Assembly: GCF_013372625.1 (NCBI RefSeq) | Contig: NZ_JABXFD010000137.1 | Coordinates: forward strand, 1-63,115 | Source of the DNA: Actinomadura sp. BRA 177 | GTDB lineage: Bacteria; Actinomycetota; Actinomycetes; Streptosporangiales; Streptosporangiaceae | Direction: 5' to 3' | Length of the DNA stretch: 63,115 nucleotides | Part shown: positions 31,740 through 40,187 of the stretch, in pieces | Position numbering within the stretch: position 1 is the first letter of the stretch | Layout of the letters: the number at the start of each line of letters is the position of its first letter | Made by a program: the position numbers and the translations under genes | The notes under the pieces: generated by a model | Seen by the model: the letters and a program-made list of their open reading frames with translations, nothing else | Told to the model about the DNA's origin: nothing | The model's database searches: none

Positions 31740-33380
31740 TCAGCGTCGGAGTCTGGCGGTTTGCATGGCAGTCAGGCGGCGGATGTAGAGGACGGTGATG
31801 ACCGCCAAGGGGAGGACCAGGAAGTGGCAGGCGATGTGGATCCAGTAGAGCCCGCCGAACTGGTAATCGAGGTCGAGCACGTACTCGATCTTTCCGTCCG
31901 GATCCTCGAACTTGTGGGGATGGACCACCTTGTCGATCAAGAACCATGACGGGGTCCAGAACAGCGGCCAGGTCAGAAAGGTGACGAGCCAGGCGACCCA
32001 CCAGGTGTTCAGCGGTCCGGTAGGGGCGGGTGCTCTGTCCTGTGCACTGGAGGCGTGCCAGACGTCGTCGGCGATCTGCTTGGGAAGGAACAGGTTTCCG
32101 ATGGGGACGAACCATCCGGCCACGGCCATCCCGGGGCGGTAGCGCAGGCGGCCCGGGGCGAATCTGTCGGCCAGCCGGCGTACGCAGGCGAACCAGAGGA
32201 TCCAGCACGTCACCAGGCCCACACCGGAAAGGACTTTGGCGGCCAGCAGCCGGCTGTAGATGGTCTGCCAGCGCTCGAATTCGCCGGTGTCCTCCGCGTC
32301 CGGGTAGGTCTCGGAGGACGTGCGCCAGTCCCCGGGCAGGGTATGCCAGGTCGTGATCAGCGCGATGAACGTGAGCACGGAGACCAGGGTGAACAACACA
32401 AGGGAGCAGTAGACGGCGATCCGGTAGCCGTCGGCTGGGCCTTCCCGGTCGCGTATGCGCCGGCGTTCCTCGGCCAGGAGAGGCTGGGCTCCGCCGAGCG
32501 GCCCGGGTTGCCGCGGGGCCGGTGCCATGGACACGGTGGACGTCTGCGTCTCCGGCGTGGCGCGGAGTATGGCCAGGGTGCTGTCGATGGTGGGACGGTC
32601 CGCGGGGTTCTTGGCCAGGAGCGCGACGATCAGGGAGGCCAGGACGGGGTCGGCGCGCCGCGGCGGCGTGGGGTCGTGCATGGCGACGGCGGCCATGGTG
32701 GCGGTGGGGGTGTCGCGGCGGAACGGGGAGATGCCCTCCACCGCCTCGTACAGGGTCACGCCGAGCGAGAAAAGGTCGCCGGCGGGGTGGTCGCCGGAGC
32801 CGTTGAGGCGTTCGGGGGCCATGTACTCGGCCGAGCCGATGACCCCTCCGGTGGCGGTGAGGCGCGTGTCGGTCTCGTGCACGGCGATGCCGAAGTCGGT
32901 GAGGAGGACCTGGCCGTCCTCGGCGAGCATGACGTTCGCGGGTTTGAGGTCACGGTGCACGATCCCGGCCGCGTGCGCCGCCTTGAGCGCCGTGAGGAGC
33001 GCGGTCGCCAACTCGGCCACCAGCGGCGAGGGCAGCGGGCCGCCCGTACGCAGGCGCTCCCCCAGGGAGGGCCCGTCGACGAGGCGCATCACAATCCAGG
33101 GGGTGCCGTCCTCTACGACCACGTCGTGGACCGCGACGATGTGCGGATGGTCGCGCAACCGGGCCGCGTTGCGGGCCTCCCGGGCCGCGCGGACCACCCG
33201 TTCGCGGTGCTCGGCCTCCGCGACGGCCTGCTGCGGCAGCCGCACCTCCTTGACCGCGACGTGGACGTCCAGAGCCTCGTCGTGCGCCTTCCACACACGC
33301 CCGAACCCGCCCACACCGAGTGGCGCCACGAGCCGGTACCGTCCGCCGACGATCCGCTCCGGCTCCGCCTGAACTCCCAC
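31740..33380 (-). CDS. Membrane Ser/Thr protein kinase with C-terminal DUF4328 domain
   Basis: 546 residues from GTG 33380. Kinase domain about 10-270: GVGGFGRVWKAHDEALDVHV, VAVKEV, HRDLKPANVM, DFGIAVHE, GSAEYMAPERL. After a Pro/Arg linker, four hydrophobic segments (VYCSLVLFTLVSVLTFIALI; VLSGVGLVTCWILWFACV; AVAGWFVPIGNLFLPKQIAD; CHFLVLPLAVITVLYI) match DUF4328, including its FVPIGNLFLPKQI signature. It is an actinobacterial eukaryotic-like kinase with a membrane sensor domain in place of PASTA repeats. It is not close to the WD40 kinases. An inverted repeat at 33479-33499 upstream may contain its promoter. Confidence 0.88.
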   Translation of the reverse strand: MGVQAEPERIVGGRYRLVAPLGVGGFGRVWKAHDEALDVHVAVKEVRLPQQAVAEAEHRERVVRAAREARNAARLRDHPHIVAVHDVVVEDGTPWIVMRLVDGPSLGERLRTGGPLPSPLVAELATALLTALKAAHAAGIVHRDLKPANVMLAEDGQVLLTDFGIAVHETDTRLTATGGVIGSAEYMAPERLNGSGDHPAGDLFSLGVTLYEAVEGISPFRRDTPTATMAAVAMHDPTPPRRADPVLASLIVALLAKNPADRPTIDSTLAILRATPETQTSTVSMAPAPRQPGPLGGAQPLLAEERRRIRDREGPADGYRIAVYCSLVLFTLVSVLTFIALITTWHTLPGDWRTSSETYPDAEDTGEFERWQTIYSRLLAAKVLSGVGLVTCWILWFACVRRLADRFAPGRLRYRPGMAVAGWFVPIGNLFLPKQIADDVWHASSAQDRAPAPTGPLNTWWVAWLVTFLTWPLFWTPSWFLIDKVVHPHKFEDPDGKIEYVLDLDYQFGGLYWIHIACHFLVLPLAVITVLYIRRLTAMQTARLRR

Positions 33381-33478
33381 CCGGCCAGCCCTCCTGCCGC
33401 CCACCGCCCGCAGTACCCGGCCCAAAGCGTACGAAGCCGCTCTGCGCGTGCGCAACGCGCCGCCGACACTAAAGAACA

Positions 33479-33499
33479 CTAATGTACATATGACATTAG
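33479..33499 (-). promoter_or_regulatory. ctaatgt/acattag inverted repeat upstream of the membrane kinase
   Basis: Arms ctaatgt (33479-33485) and acattag (33493-33499) around a 7-bp spacer, in an AT-rich patch about 100 bp before the kinase GTG. It includes a tacatt sequence like the -10 candidate of the PadR gene. Possible promoter/operator. Confidence 0.35.
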
Positions 33500-33517
33500 A
33501 GGGTTGTTCGATGGGGA

Positions 33518-33625
33518 TTACCCCGTTGTGAGGTACCCCTCGGCGTAACCTTCGGCATACCCCTCGGCGCGGTGGGCCTTGGCGAAATCCGACTTCCACT
33601 CGTAGTTCTTGATGGCCATCTTCAT
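33518..33625 (-). pseudogene. Truncated copy 3 of the Rpn-like protein C-terminus
   Basis: 35 codons beginning MKMAIKNYEWKSDFAKAHRA and then three EGYA-type repeats before LTTG and a stop. It matches the start of the C-terminal segment of the Rpn-like gene (YEWKSDFAKAHRAEGRA) at 34168 and copy 2 at 33774. The remainder of the segment is absent. Probably a duplication relic. Confidence 0.6.
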
Positions 33626-33640
33626 CTCCAACAGTCACCC

Positions 33641-34430
33641 AGCCCGAAATAGCCGTCCCACCAGGGACGACGCTCGGATCAGGGCATCGGATCGGGAACG
33701 GCCCGGAGACGGGCCGTGAAAACGACACGGCCCCGCCCACCACACCAGTGCGCGGACGAGGCCGGGGAAGTCGTCAGTCGAGGAGGTCTTCGGCCTTGTC
33801 GATGACGAGGGCCCGCTCGGCCCAGCGCTCGATCTGGTCGGTGTCAGTGCAGTTCGTGACGCGCTCACGGACCTCGTTGGGAACGTTGATCCCACGGTTC
33901 TCCAGCATCAGCAGGAGGATCTTCGCCTCGCCCTCCGCGCGCCCCTCGGCGCGCCCCTCGGCGCGGTGGGTCTTGGCGAAGTCCGACTTCCACTCGTAGT
34001 TCTTGATGGCCGTCTTCTCCTCCAACAGTCGCCCAGCCCGAAATAGCCGTCCCACCAGGGACGACGCTCGGATCAGGGCATCGGATCGGGAGCGGCCCGG
34101 AGACGGGCCGTGAAAGCGACACGGCCCCGCCCACCACACCAGTGCGCGGACGAGGCCAGGGAAGTCGTCAGTCGAGGAGGTCTTCGGCCTTGTCGATGAC
34201 GGCGGCCCGCTGGACCCAGCGCTCGAGCCGGTCGGTGTCAGTGCAGTCCGTGACGCACTCGCGGACCTCGTTGGGGACGTTGATCCCGCGGGCCTCCAGG
34301 ACCAGCAGGACCGACTTGGCGCGGCCCTCGGCGCGGTGGGCCTTGGCAAAGTCCGACTTCCACTCGTAGCCGGCAGTCTTCACGATCTCCTCCAGGAGCT
34401 TGCGGGCAGCTTCAGAGAGCTGGTCCGTCA
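33641..34430 (-). repeat. Tandem 394-bp duplication of the Rpn-like gene tail and downstream DNA
   Basis: The same order of sequence elements recurs at an exact 394-bp offset: agcccgaaat at 33641 and 34035, tcgtcagtcg at 33771 and 34165, and ccactcgtag at 33596 and 33990. Each unit spans the coding tail (KSDFAKxHRAEG...VIDKAEDLLD, stop) and about 150 bp of non-coding downstream DNA. The tail equivalent within the intact gene is 24 bp shorter because copy 2 carries extra RAEG units. Confidence 0.85.
33774..34023 (-). pseudogene. Copy 2 of the Rpn-like protein C-terminus
   Basis: An open frame encodes AIKNYEWKSDFAKTHRAEGR, extra AEGRAEG units, ILLLMLENRGINVPNEVRER and a VIDKAEDLLD ending, almost the same as the tail of the intact gene at 34168-35025. 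There is no good start codon for it alone and no nuclease core. Probably a duplicated 3' end. Confidence 0.65.
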
Positions 34431-35025
34431 GGTAGTCATAGTACAGGGGGCCGACTTCCGGCCTCTCGTACTTCAGGGCGTCGAATGCGACGACCACGCT
34501 GGTCAGGACGGCTTCGGCGTCCGGGCCGTCGGCATGGACGGTCGCGCTGAGCAACGCCAACTGGGGGCATTCGCGGGCCTTGACGGGGTCGGTGACGGCG
34601 GGAAGCATCCCCGGGTGGAAGGTCAGAGGCTTGAGCACCCAGTCGGGGTGGCCCAGGTCGATGGGTTTGGCGCAGGCGCGCGCGACGGTCTGGTCGGGGC
34701 AGATGACCAGCAGGGTCACCGGGCACTTGTGCCGCTCCCGCAGGAGAGCGAGATACGCGGGCCAGCTGTAGGTCTTGTCCTTGTCGTAGCGCCGCTGGCA
34801 CTCCACGATGATGCCGTGGCTGGGCTTCTTGGGGTCGTCCAGGAGGACGGTGGCGTCGCAGCGCAACTCGGCCGGGTTCAGGCCCGCGAAGGACTCCGAG
34901 GTCACCGTGGCCTTGTCGTCGTCGCCGGGCATGTCCAGCTCGAAGACGGTCCGCAATATCGTCGGGACGAGCTGCGGCTTCTCGCGGATCATCGCCAGCG
35001 GCAGCTCGTGATCGGTTGACGGCAT
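34168..35025 (-). CDS. Rpn-like PD-(D/E)XK nuclease-superfamily protein
   Basis: 285 residues from ATG 35025. The N-terminal half has AELRCDATVLLDDPKKPSHG then IIVECQRRYDKDKTYSWPAY, giving a D...E-x-Q...K array like the Rpn/Transposase_31 PD-(D/E)XK group, followed by CPVTLLVICPD and CPQLALLSATVHADGP blocks common in actinobacterial homologues. The C-terminus is helical with an RAEGRA motif and ends DKAEDLLD. Rpn proteins are recombination-promoting nucleases of uncertain native role, and their tails are known to vary. The tail is duplicated twice downstream (33518-34023). Confidence 0.7.
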   Translation of the reverse strand: MPSTDHELPLAMIREKPQLVPTILRTVFELDMPGDDDKATVTSESFAGLNPAELRCDATVLLDDPKKPSHGIIVECQRRYDKDKTYSWPAYLALLRERHKCPVTLLVICPDQTVARACAKPIDLGHPDWVLKPLTFHPGMLPAVTDPVKARECPQLALLSATVHADGPDAEAVLTSVVVAFDALKYERPEVGPLYYDYLTDQLSEAARKLLEEIVKTAGYEWKSDFAKAHRAEGRAKSVLLVLEARGINVPNEVRECVTDCTDTDRLERWVQRAAVIDKAEDLLD

Positions 35026-35192
35026 GACAGGCAAACTATCGGTAACCGATCCCTCTCAAAGCGTTAAAGCAGCGTGTCTACGGGTCAATTGACGAGTTGG
35101 TCAGGATGGGCTGTTTCGCCTGGTCGGAAGGGGTAGGGCAGGGTGCCGGGATTGCCGGTTAGCTGCGGATTGTGGGACCAGACGGTGGCGGG

Positions 35193-36476
35193 CTAGATGT
35201 CGAGGGCGCCTCGGGGGTGGCCGTGGGTTCGGCCGCAGGGCGTCAGGGCCAGGACGGCGTGGCCTTGGACGTCGGTCTTCGGGCCCAGGGCGGACGGGTC
35301 TACCGAGGCGCGGGCGGCGAAGGTCGTGGCGTGGCATTCGCGGGCCTGGAAAGCGGCACTGTCCCCGATGTCGATGCCGTCGAAGGCGTCGTCGGGGAAA
35401 GGATCGATGTGCGGGAGGACGTAGCCCTCTTCGGCCGGGTGCGGTGGGCCGATCTGGTCGTCTTCTTCGTAGATGTCGTAGTAGCGGACGACTTCCCCGT
35501 GTTCGGCTACGCACCAGGCCGTCCAGTCGTCGCCGCAGCTCGCGCCGTACCAGTGCGCTGCGCCGAAACGGGTGCTCAGGGCTCGGCAGTGGTCCGTGAG
35601 CTGCTCGGAGTCCAAGTCCTCGCCGGAATGGAAGGGGTTGCCGAAGACGAGGGTCCAGCCGTCCAGTCGCGGTGACACGTAGGTGCGGGAGCAGGCGAGG
35701 TGGTCGGCGCCCCAGCCGTGGTGGTCGCTGTTCCAGGCGGACGCGCCGAGCCGCATCGTGACGGGTTCGGGGTCGGAGAGGTCGAACGCGTCCAGGACGG
35801 CCTGCTGGTCGCCGGTCGGGAGTGCGAACCAGGTGCCGCACAGGTGCATCGGCTCGGGTGTCTCGGCCGCCTGCTTGACGCGGATCAGGCGGCGGACGGC
35901 GGCCAGGTCGCGGTCGTCCAGCCCGGCCGGGCCGGCCACCTCGGCGAGCGCCTCCAGCGCGGGCCGGCGGAGGCGGCCGGACCTGGAGCGGCGGACGTCC
36001 CGGAGGAGGGGTACCACGGCGGAACCCAGTTCCTTGATGGCCCAGATGACGCGCTGCCTGACGTCGGGGTCGGGGTCGTCCAGGAGGGCGATCAGGTCGG
36101 AAGCGTGCGGGAGGGCCGCTTCGCCCTTCAGTTGGAGCGTGTAAGCGGTGTTGGCGCGGACCTCCGGGCTCGGGTGGCGCAGTCCTGGGACGAAGGCCGA
36201 GAGGTCGTCGATCTTGAGGCCGCTGTGGGCCCAGCCGCAGCGGCGGGCAACCTCGGTCGTGGGGGCCTTCGCCATGGCCTCGATCAGCGGGTCCAGGGCG
36301 GGACGTCCGATGCGGCGCAGCACGGTGGCGCTGGTGCTCCAGTCGACCGCGGAGTCCTCGTCGCAGAGGACGTCCAGGACCGGACCGACGGCCGGGGCGC
36401 CGATCTCCACGAGGGCGTCGCTCGCGGCTTTCTGGTCGGGTCCGGCCAATTGCTCTATGAGGGCCTGTATCTCCAC
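35193..36476 (-). CDS. HEAT-repeat protein with uncharacterised C-terminal domain
   Basis: 427 residues, soluble. The N-terminal 200 contain HEAT-like pairs (VEIGAPAVGPVLDVLCDEDS; VLRRIGRPALDPLIEAMAKA; DDPDPDVRQRVIWAIKELGS). The C-terminal part (WFALPTGDQQAVLDAFDL; ACSRTYVSPRLDGWTLVFGN; GASCGDDWTAWCVAEHGEVV) recurs in actinobacterial proteins but has no assigned role. It lies 16 bp downstream of the nitrite-reductase gene on the same strand, so it may be co-transcribed, though a scaffold role in nitrogen-oxide metabolism is not shown. The 160 bp between it and the Rpn-like gene hold no gene. Confidence 0.7.
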   Translation of the reverse strand: MEIQALIEQLAGPDQKAASDALVEIGAPAVGPVLDVLCDEDSAVDWSTSATVLRRIGRPALDPLIEAMAKAPTTEVARRCGWAHSGLKIDDLSAFVPGLRHPSPEVRANTAYTLQLKGEAALPHASDLIALLDDPDPDVRQRVIWAIKELGSAVVPLLRDVRRSRSGRLRRPALEALAEVAGPAGLDDRDLAAVRRLIRVKQAAETPEPMHLCGTWFALPTGDQQAVLDAFDLSDPEPVTMRLGASAWNSDHHGWGADHLACSRTYVSPRLDGWTLVFGNPFHSGEDLDSEQLTDHCRALSTRFGAAHWYGASCGDDWTAWCVAEHGEVVRYYDIYEEDDQIGPPHPAEEGYVLPHIDPFPDDAFDGIDIGDSAAFQARECHATTFAARASVDPSALGPKTDVQGHAVLALTPCGRTHGHPRGALDI

Positions 36477-36492
36477 GGACAGGATAATTGCA

Positions 36493-39009
36493 TCAGCCGG
36501 TGACCTTCAGGATGCCGTGGGCGCCGGACTCGCCGTGGCGCATGTCGTGGTCGACGAAGGGGTAGTGGCCGGGTTCGGGCATGACGGTTTCGACGAAGCC
36601 GCCTTGGCCGGGGGCCAGGTCGAGGATCTGCGAACCGCCCGGGTCGCCCTTGCGCAGGAGATACGCGCCTTCCTTGTAGACGGTGTCGAACTGGGCGCCC
36701 ACGATGTGGAACGCCGTGCTGGAGGACGGGCCCGCGTCCACCACCCAGACGCGGACGCGGTCACCCGCGCGGGCGGTCAGGGGTGCGTGGTCGTAGCCGG
36801 CGGCGGTGCCGTTGAACATCCAGGCGTCCGGGCGGCCCTCACGCATCTTGGCCACCTGAGCGGCCGAGCCCGGTTGCCCCAGGTACAGCTCGCCCTGCAC
36901 CAGGACGTATTCGCGGTCGACCGAGGGCAGGTCGGGTGGGTCGATGATGACCGCGCCGTACATGCCGTTGGCGATGTGCTGCAGCATCGGCATGGTCGAG
37001 CAGTGATACAACCACGCACCGGCATGTTCGGCCTTGAAACGGTAGGTCAGGCGTTCACCGGGCTGGATCGTGCGCATCGGCACGTCCGGGGCGAGCGACC
37101 CAGCGTGGAAGTCGATGCCGTGGCCCATGGTCGTGTCGTTGACCAAGGTGATGACGAAGGTATCGCCGATCTTGCCGCGCAACACTGGGGCGGGGACCGT
37201 GCCGCCGAACGTCCACATCGTCTGCTGAACACCGGGCGCGACTTCTAGCTGGCGGTCGGTGGCGTGCAGTTCGACGCGGTGTTCCTTGGCACCCGGCGCG
37301 GGCTTGAGGGCTGCGTCGTAGGGCTTCCAACCGGGGGACGGTTGCGCCGCCAAGTCGAGTTGGCCGCTCCCCATCGCCTGATGGCCCATCGCGTCGTGAT
37401 CCATCGCCGACGAGGACGGGGAAGAAGCCCCCGTCTTGATCTGCATGGTCATGCCCGCTGCGCGGTGGCCGGGGACCGTGCACCAGCCATCGATCGTGCC
37501 CTTCACCGACGGCACCGTCAGCGTCGCCGACTCCCCCGGGTCCAGCATCGGGGTCGCCTGGCCTGACTCCAGGCGCAGGTCGTGCTGCATCGCGTCCTTG
37601 TTCGTCACCTTCAACACGAGACGCGTGCCGGGGGCGGCCTCGATCGTCCCCGGGCGAATGCGCATGTTGACCAGGCTCACGTCCACCACGCGGGTCCCGG
37701 ACGCGGCCACCGTTTGCGGGGACGAGTCGCCGCCGCCCGCCGTCACCCCCACGGCCAGAGCCGTGAGCAGAACGCCGGCGGTAACGCCGGCGACGACCGG
37801 GGACGGACGGTGGGAGCGAAAGATCGTCGCGACCGCCAGCAGGATGAATGCGGCGAGTGCGGCAAGGACGACGATCCACGCGGCGCGCGAAGTCCACTCC
37901 GGCACCGGCAGGACGAGCAGCGGAACCGCGACGTTGATCGCCGCGACCCGCACCACCCAGACGCGTTCGATCAGGGCCGAGTTGGCCTTCAGTGCGGCCG
38001 GTCCCCCGCCCAGGACGACGGGCAGCAAGAACGTCAGGGCGCCGAGGAGCGTCTGCCCCACGAAGCCGACCAGCATCAGCGGAAGCAGCCCCGAAAGACT
38101 CTGCCGGGACGCGTCCACAAGCAGAGCGACCGCGAACCAAGAAGTCCCCGCCGCGAGCATCCAGGACGCCGGCGTGTGCGGGCGACGCTGGCGCAACGTC
38201 CGCACGAAGGGAACGAGGGCCAGCGCGGCGGCCCCCGCGTACACCAGCAGACCGGCGACGACGACCCAGCGCAGGTCGGCGAGCAGTCCGCCGACCGCGA
38301 CCGCTAGCCCTGGCACGGCGAAGCGCAGGGACCAGCGGGCGATCCGGCCCACGCCGTCCACCATCCGGGTGCGCAGCACCGTCGGCCACAGCGTGAACAG
38401 TGTGCCGAGCACGGCGAGCCCGACCCAGCCCAGGAGGTTGACCTGCGCGTGCGCCGCGTGCAGCCGCTCGTGCCAGCCGGACGGGACGTGCCCGGACGCC
38501 ATCAGCCCGCCCAGCGTCCCGCCCGTGATCAGCGCCGCCCCGGCCCACAGGTACCAGGCGACGACGTGCGCGAACCGTCCGCCCAGGGCGCTTCGCCCCC
38601 GCAGGCCCAGCACGGCGATGTGCGCCGCGACGACGCCCACGACACCGGCCGCTCCGCCGACGGCAACCCAAGGAAAGCCTTCGGAAACGCCGCACAGCAC
38701 CGCGACAATGCCCGCGTTCAGCACCACCAGCCGTGTGATCGGCCACCAGTCGGGCGGGGCCGGGACGCGCAGCAGCGCGGACGCGAAGTGCTCGGTCCAG
38801 GTCACGATGGCGTTGGTCACCGCGCCCAGCAGGAACAGGTGGATCAGCAGCCACTGCGGCACAGGCAGCTCATGCCGGACGAAAGCAGCCACAACGGTCA
38901 GTGCCAGCCAGACCAGCACGACCCCGTTGGCGACGGCGTGCCACACGGACCGCGAGCGGCGCGGCGCCGGGGGCGGGCCCACCTTCGGGCGCACACCGAT
39001 GGACGTCAT
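36493..39009 (-). CDS. nirK: Membrane-anchored copper nitrite reductase (NirK-like)
   Basis: 838 residues. The first ~400 contain about ten hydrophobic helices (ALTVVAAFVRHELPVPQWLL region onward) resembling NnrS-like or haem-copper-associated membrane domains. A cupredoxin-like section (about 430-520) follows, then a two-domain multicopper oxidase. NirK copper ligands are visible: HGIDFH (type 1 and type 2 His around Asp), HCSTMPMLQHIANGM (type 2 His, type 1 Cys, His, Met), DHA and AFHIVG for the catalytic and type 2 His. It would reduce nitrite to NO at the outer membrane face. Its ATG overlaps the upstream NnrS-like gene (ATGA). Tail-like fusion of the membrane domain to NirK is known in actinobacteria. 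Confidence 0.85.
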   Translation of the reverse strand: MTSIGVRPKVGPPPAPRRSRSVWHAVANGVVLVWLALTVVAAFVRHELPVPQWLLIHLFLLGAVTNAIVTWTEHFASALLRVPAPPDWWPITRLVVLNAGIVAVLCGVSEGFPWVAVGGAAGVVGVVAAHIAVLGLRGRSALGGRFAHVVAWYLWAGAALITGGTLGGLMASGHVPSGWHERLHAAHAQVNLLGWVGLAVLGTLFTLWPTVLRTRMVDGVGRIARWSLRFAVPGLAVAVGGLLADLRWVVVAGLLVYAGAAALALVPFVRTLRQRRPHTPASWMLAAGTSWFAVALLVDASRQSLSGLLPLMLVGFVGQTLLGALTFLLPVVLGGGPAALKANSALIERVWVVRVAAINVAVPLLVLPVPEWTSRAAWIVVLAALAAFILLAVATIFRSHRPSPVVAGVTAGVLLTALAVGVTAGGGDSSPQTVAASGTRVVDVSLVNMRIRPGTIEAAPGTRLVLKVTNKDAMQHDLRLESGQATPMLDPGESATLTVPSVKGTIDGWCTVPGHRAAGMTMQIKTGASSPSSSAMDHDAMGHQAMGSGQLDLAAQPSPGWKPYDAALKPAPGAKEHRVELHATDRQLEVAPGVQQTMWTFGGTVPAPVLRGKIGDTFVITLVNDTTMGHGIDFHAGSLAPDVPMRTIQPGERLTYRFKAEHAGAWLYHCSTMPMLQHIANGMYGAVIIDPPDLPSVDREYVLVQGELYLGQPGSAAQVAKMREGRPDAWMFNGTAAGYDHAPLTARAGDRVRVWVVDAGPSSSTAFHIVGAQFDTVYKEGAYLLRKGDPGGSQILDLAPGQGGFVETVMPEPGHYPFVDHDMRHGESGAHGILKVTG

Positions 39010-40127
39010 GTCCGTCCCCTTCCGACCAGACGGGATGCTGCGAAGGCGCAGGCGCCGAAGAGCAGGAGCGCCACCTCGCCGAGTACGCCACCGACCGTCC
39101 GCGCGAGCGAGACGCCGGCCAGGTCGCCCACGACGCGCACCAGGAGCGACGCGTGCAGCAGCGCGAGCGGCGCGTACAGGATGGGGTGATACGGCAGCCG
39201 GACCCGCAGGACGGCGGGCAGGATCACCGGTGCGTGCCCGAAGACCATCGAGATCACGAAGCCGAGGAAGACCGCGTGCAGGGCGGCGTCGTAGAAGCCG
39301 GTCGACGCGGGACGTCCGGCGGCGAGCCAGATCGCGCCGGCGACGGCGAGCCAGGCGTATCCGGCGAGCAGGCAGGCGGCGGCGAAGCGGGGCAGCCCGG
39401 TGCCCCGGACGGTGCGGCGCGCGACGTCGTGGAGGGCGAGCCAGGCGGCCAGCGCGACCATGCCGAGGCCGGTCAGGCGCCATCCCGGTCCGGCCCACCA
39501 GACGGAGACGGCCGCGCCGGCGAAGAGCAGCGCCGCCGCGGCGACGAGCCCGTCGGCCGCGCGCTTGCCGAGGAAGGCGACCCGGGCGAGTTCGAGGCGT
39601 TCGCCCGCGATGGTGAGGATGAGGAACGCGGCGAGCCACGGGACGATGTCGCCGATCGTCCGGCCGCCGATCCACAGCAGGCCGCCGATGTACCAGGCCA
39701 CGGCGCCGGCCAGCTGGACGGTGAGGTCGCGTCCCGTCCGGCGGCCGAGGACCGTGATGTAGATCGCGATGAGCCAGCCGCCGGCGGCGGTGAGCAGCAT
39801 CCGCCCGGGGGTCAGGAGCCCGGCGGCGGTGATGAGCCCGCCGGCCGCGGCGAGGGCGGGCGACACGTAGGCCCAGGGGCGCCCGAGGGCGACGGCGCGT
39901 TCGAGGGAGATCAGCGTGCCGAGGAAGCCGAGGGCCATCAGCGGCCCGTGCTGCCGCGCGAACGACGTGCGCGGGAGCGCGACGTCCAGGTTCAGCAGGG
40001 CGAGGGCGCCCCAGAGCGCGACGAGGAGGGACAGCAGCGCGCCGGCCAGCAACGGGAGCCGGCGCGCCGCCAGGCGGGGTGCGGCCTGGGGGTGGTGGTC
40101 GCGCGCCCCGGTGACCTGATTCTCCAT
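39006..40127 (-). CDS. NnrS-like polytopic membrane protein
   Basis: 373 residues with about ten to twelve hydrophobic segments (LLAGALLSLLVALWGALALL; MALGFLGTLISLERAVAL; LTVQLAGAVAWYIGGLLWIG; HAVFLGFVISMVFGHAPVI). Conserved His/Arg residues include QHGPLMALG and GHAPVILPAVLRV, as in NnrS/haem-copper-like NO-response proteins. It overlaps nirK by 4 bp, so the pair is one operon starting in the AT-rich gap 40128-40187. The likely role is NO stress or nitrite respiration support; the biochemical activity is not established. Confidence 0.75.
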   Translation of the reverse strand: MENQVTGARDHHPQAAPRLAARRLPLLAGALLSLLVALWGALALLNLDVALPRTSFARQHGPLMALGFLGTLISLERAVALGRPWAYVSPALAAAGGLITAAGLLTPGRMLLTAAGGWLIAIYITVLGRRTGRDLTVQLAGAVAWYIGGLLWIGGRTIGDIVPWLAAFLILTIAGERLELARVAFLGKRAADGLVAAAALLFAGAAVSVWWAGPGWRLTGLGMVALAAWLALHDVARRTVRGTGLPRFAAACLLAGYAWLAVAGAIWLAAGRPASTGFYDAALHAVFLGFVISMVFGHAPVILPAVLRVRLPYHPILYAPLALLHASLLVRVVGDLAGVSLARTVGGVLGEVALLLFGACAFAASRLVGRGRT

Positions 40128-40187
40128 ACCCGCTATTATAAATACAAGTAGTGTTGTGAAAAACAGTCCGGCACCCTAGGAGTGCTC
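40128..40187. promoter_or_regulatory. AT-rich divergent promoter of the nitrite/NO genes
   Basis: The gap between the NnrS-like and hemerythrin genes contains tattataaatacaagtag, strikingly AT-rich for this genome, plus ttgtgaaaaac. It is positioned to drive both operons, and an NO- or redox-responsive regulator site is plausible, but no named consensus was matched. Confidence 0.5.

Noticed and set aside
33381..33743. 121-codon N-terminal extension of the membrane kinase
   Set aside because: It would read through the duplicated Rpn-tail flank and has no homology; kinase homology starts just after GTG 33380.
33641..34430. CRISPR array
   Set aside because: The 394-bp repeated units contain coding tails and there are no short evenly spaced repeats with unique spacers; no cas genes are present.
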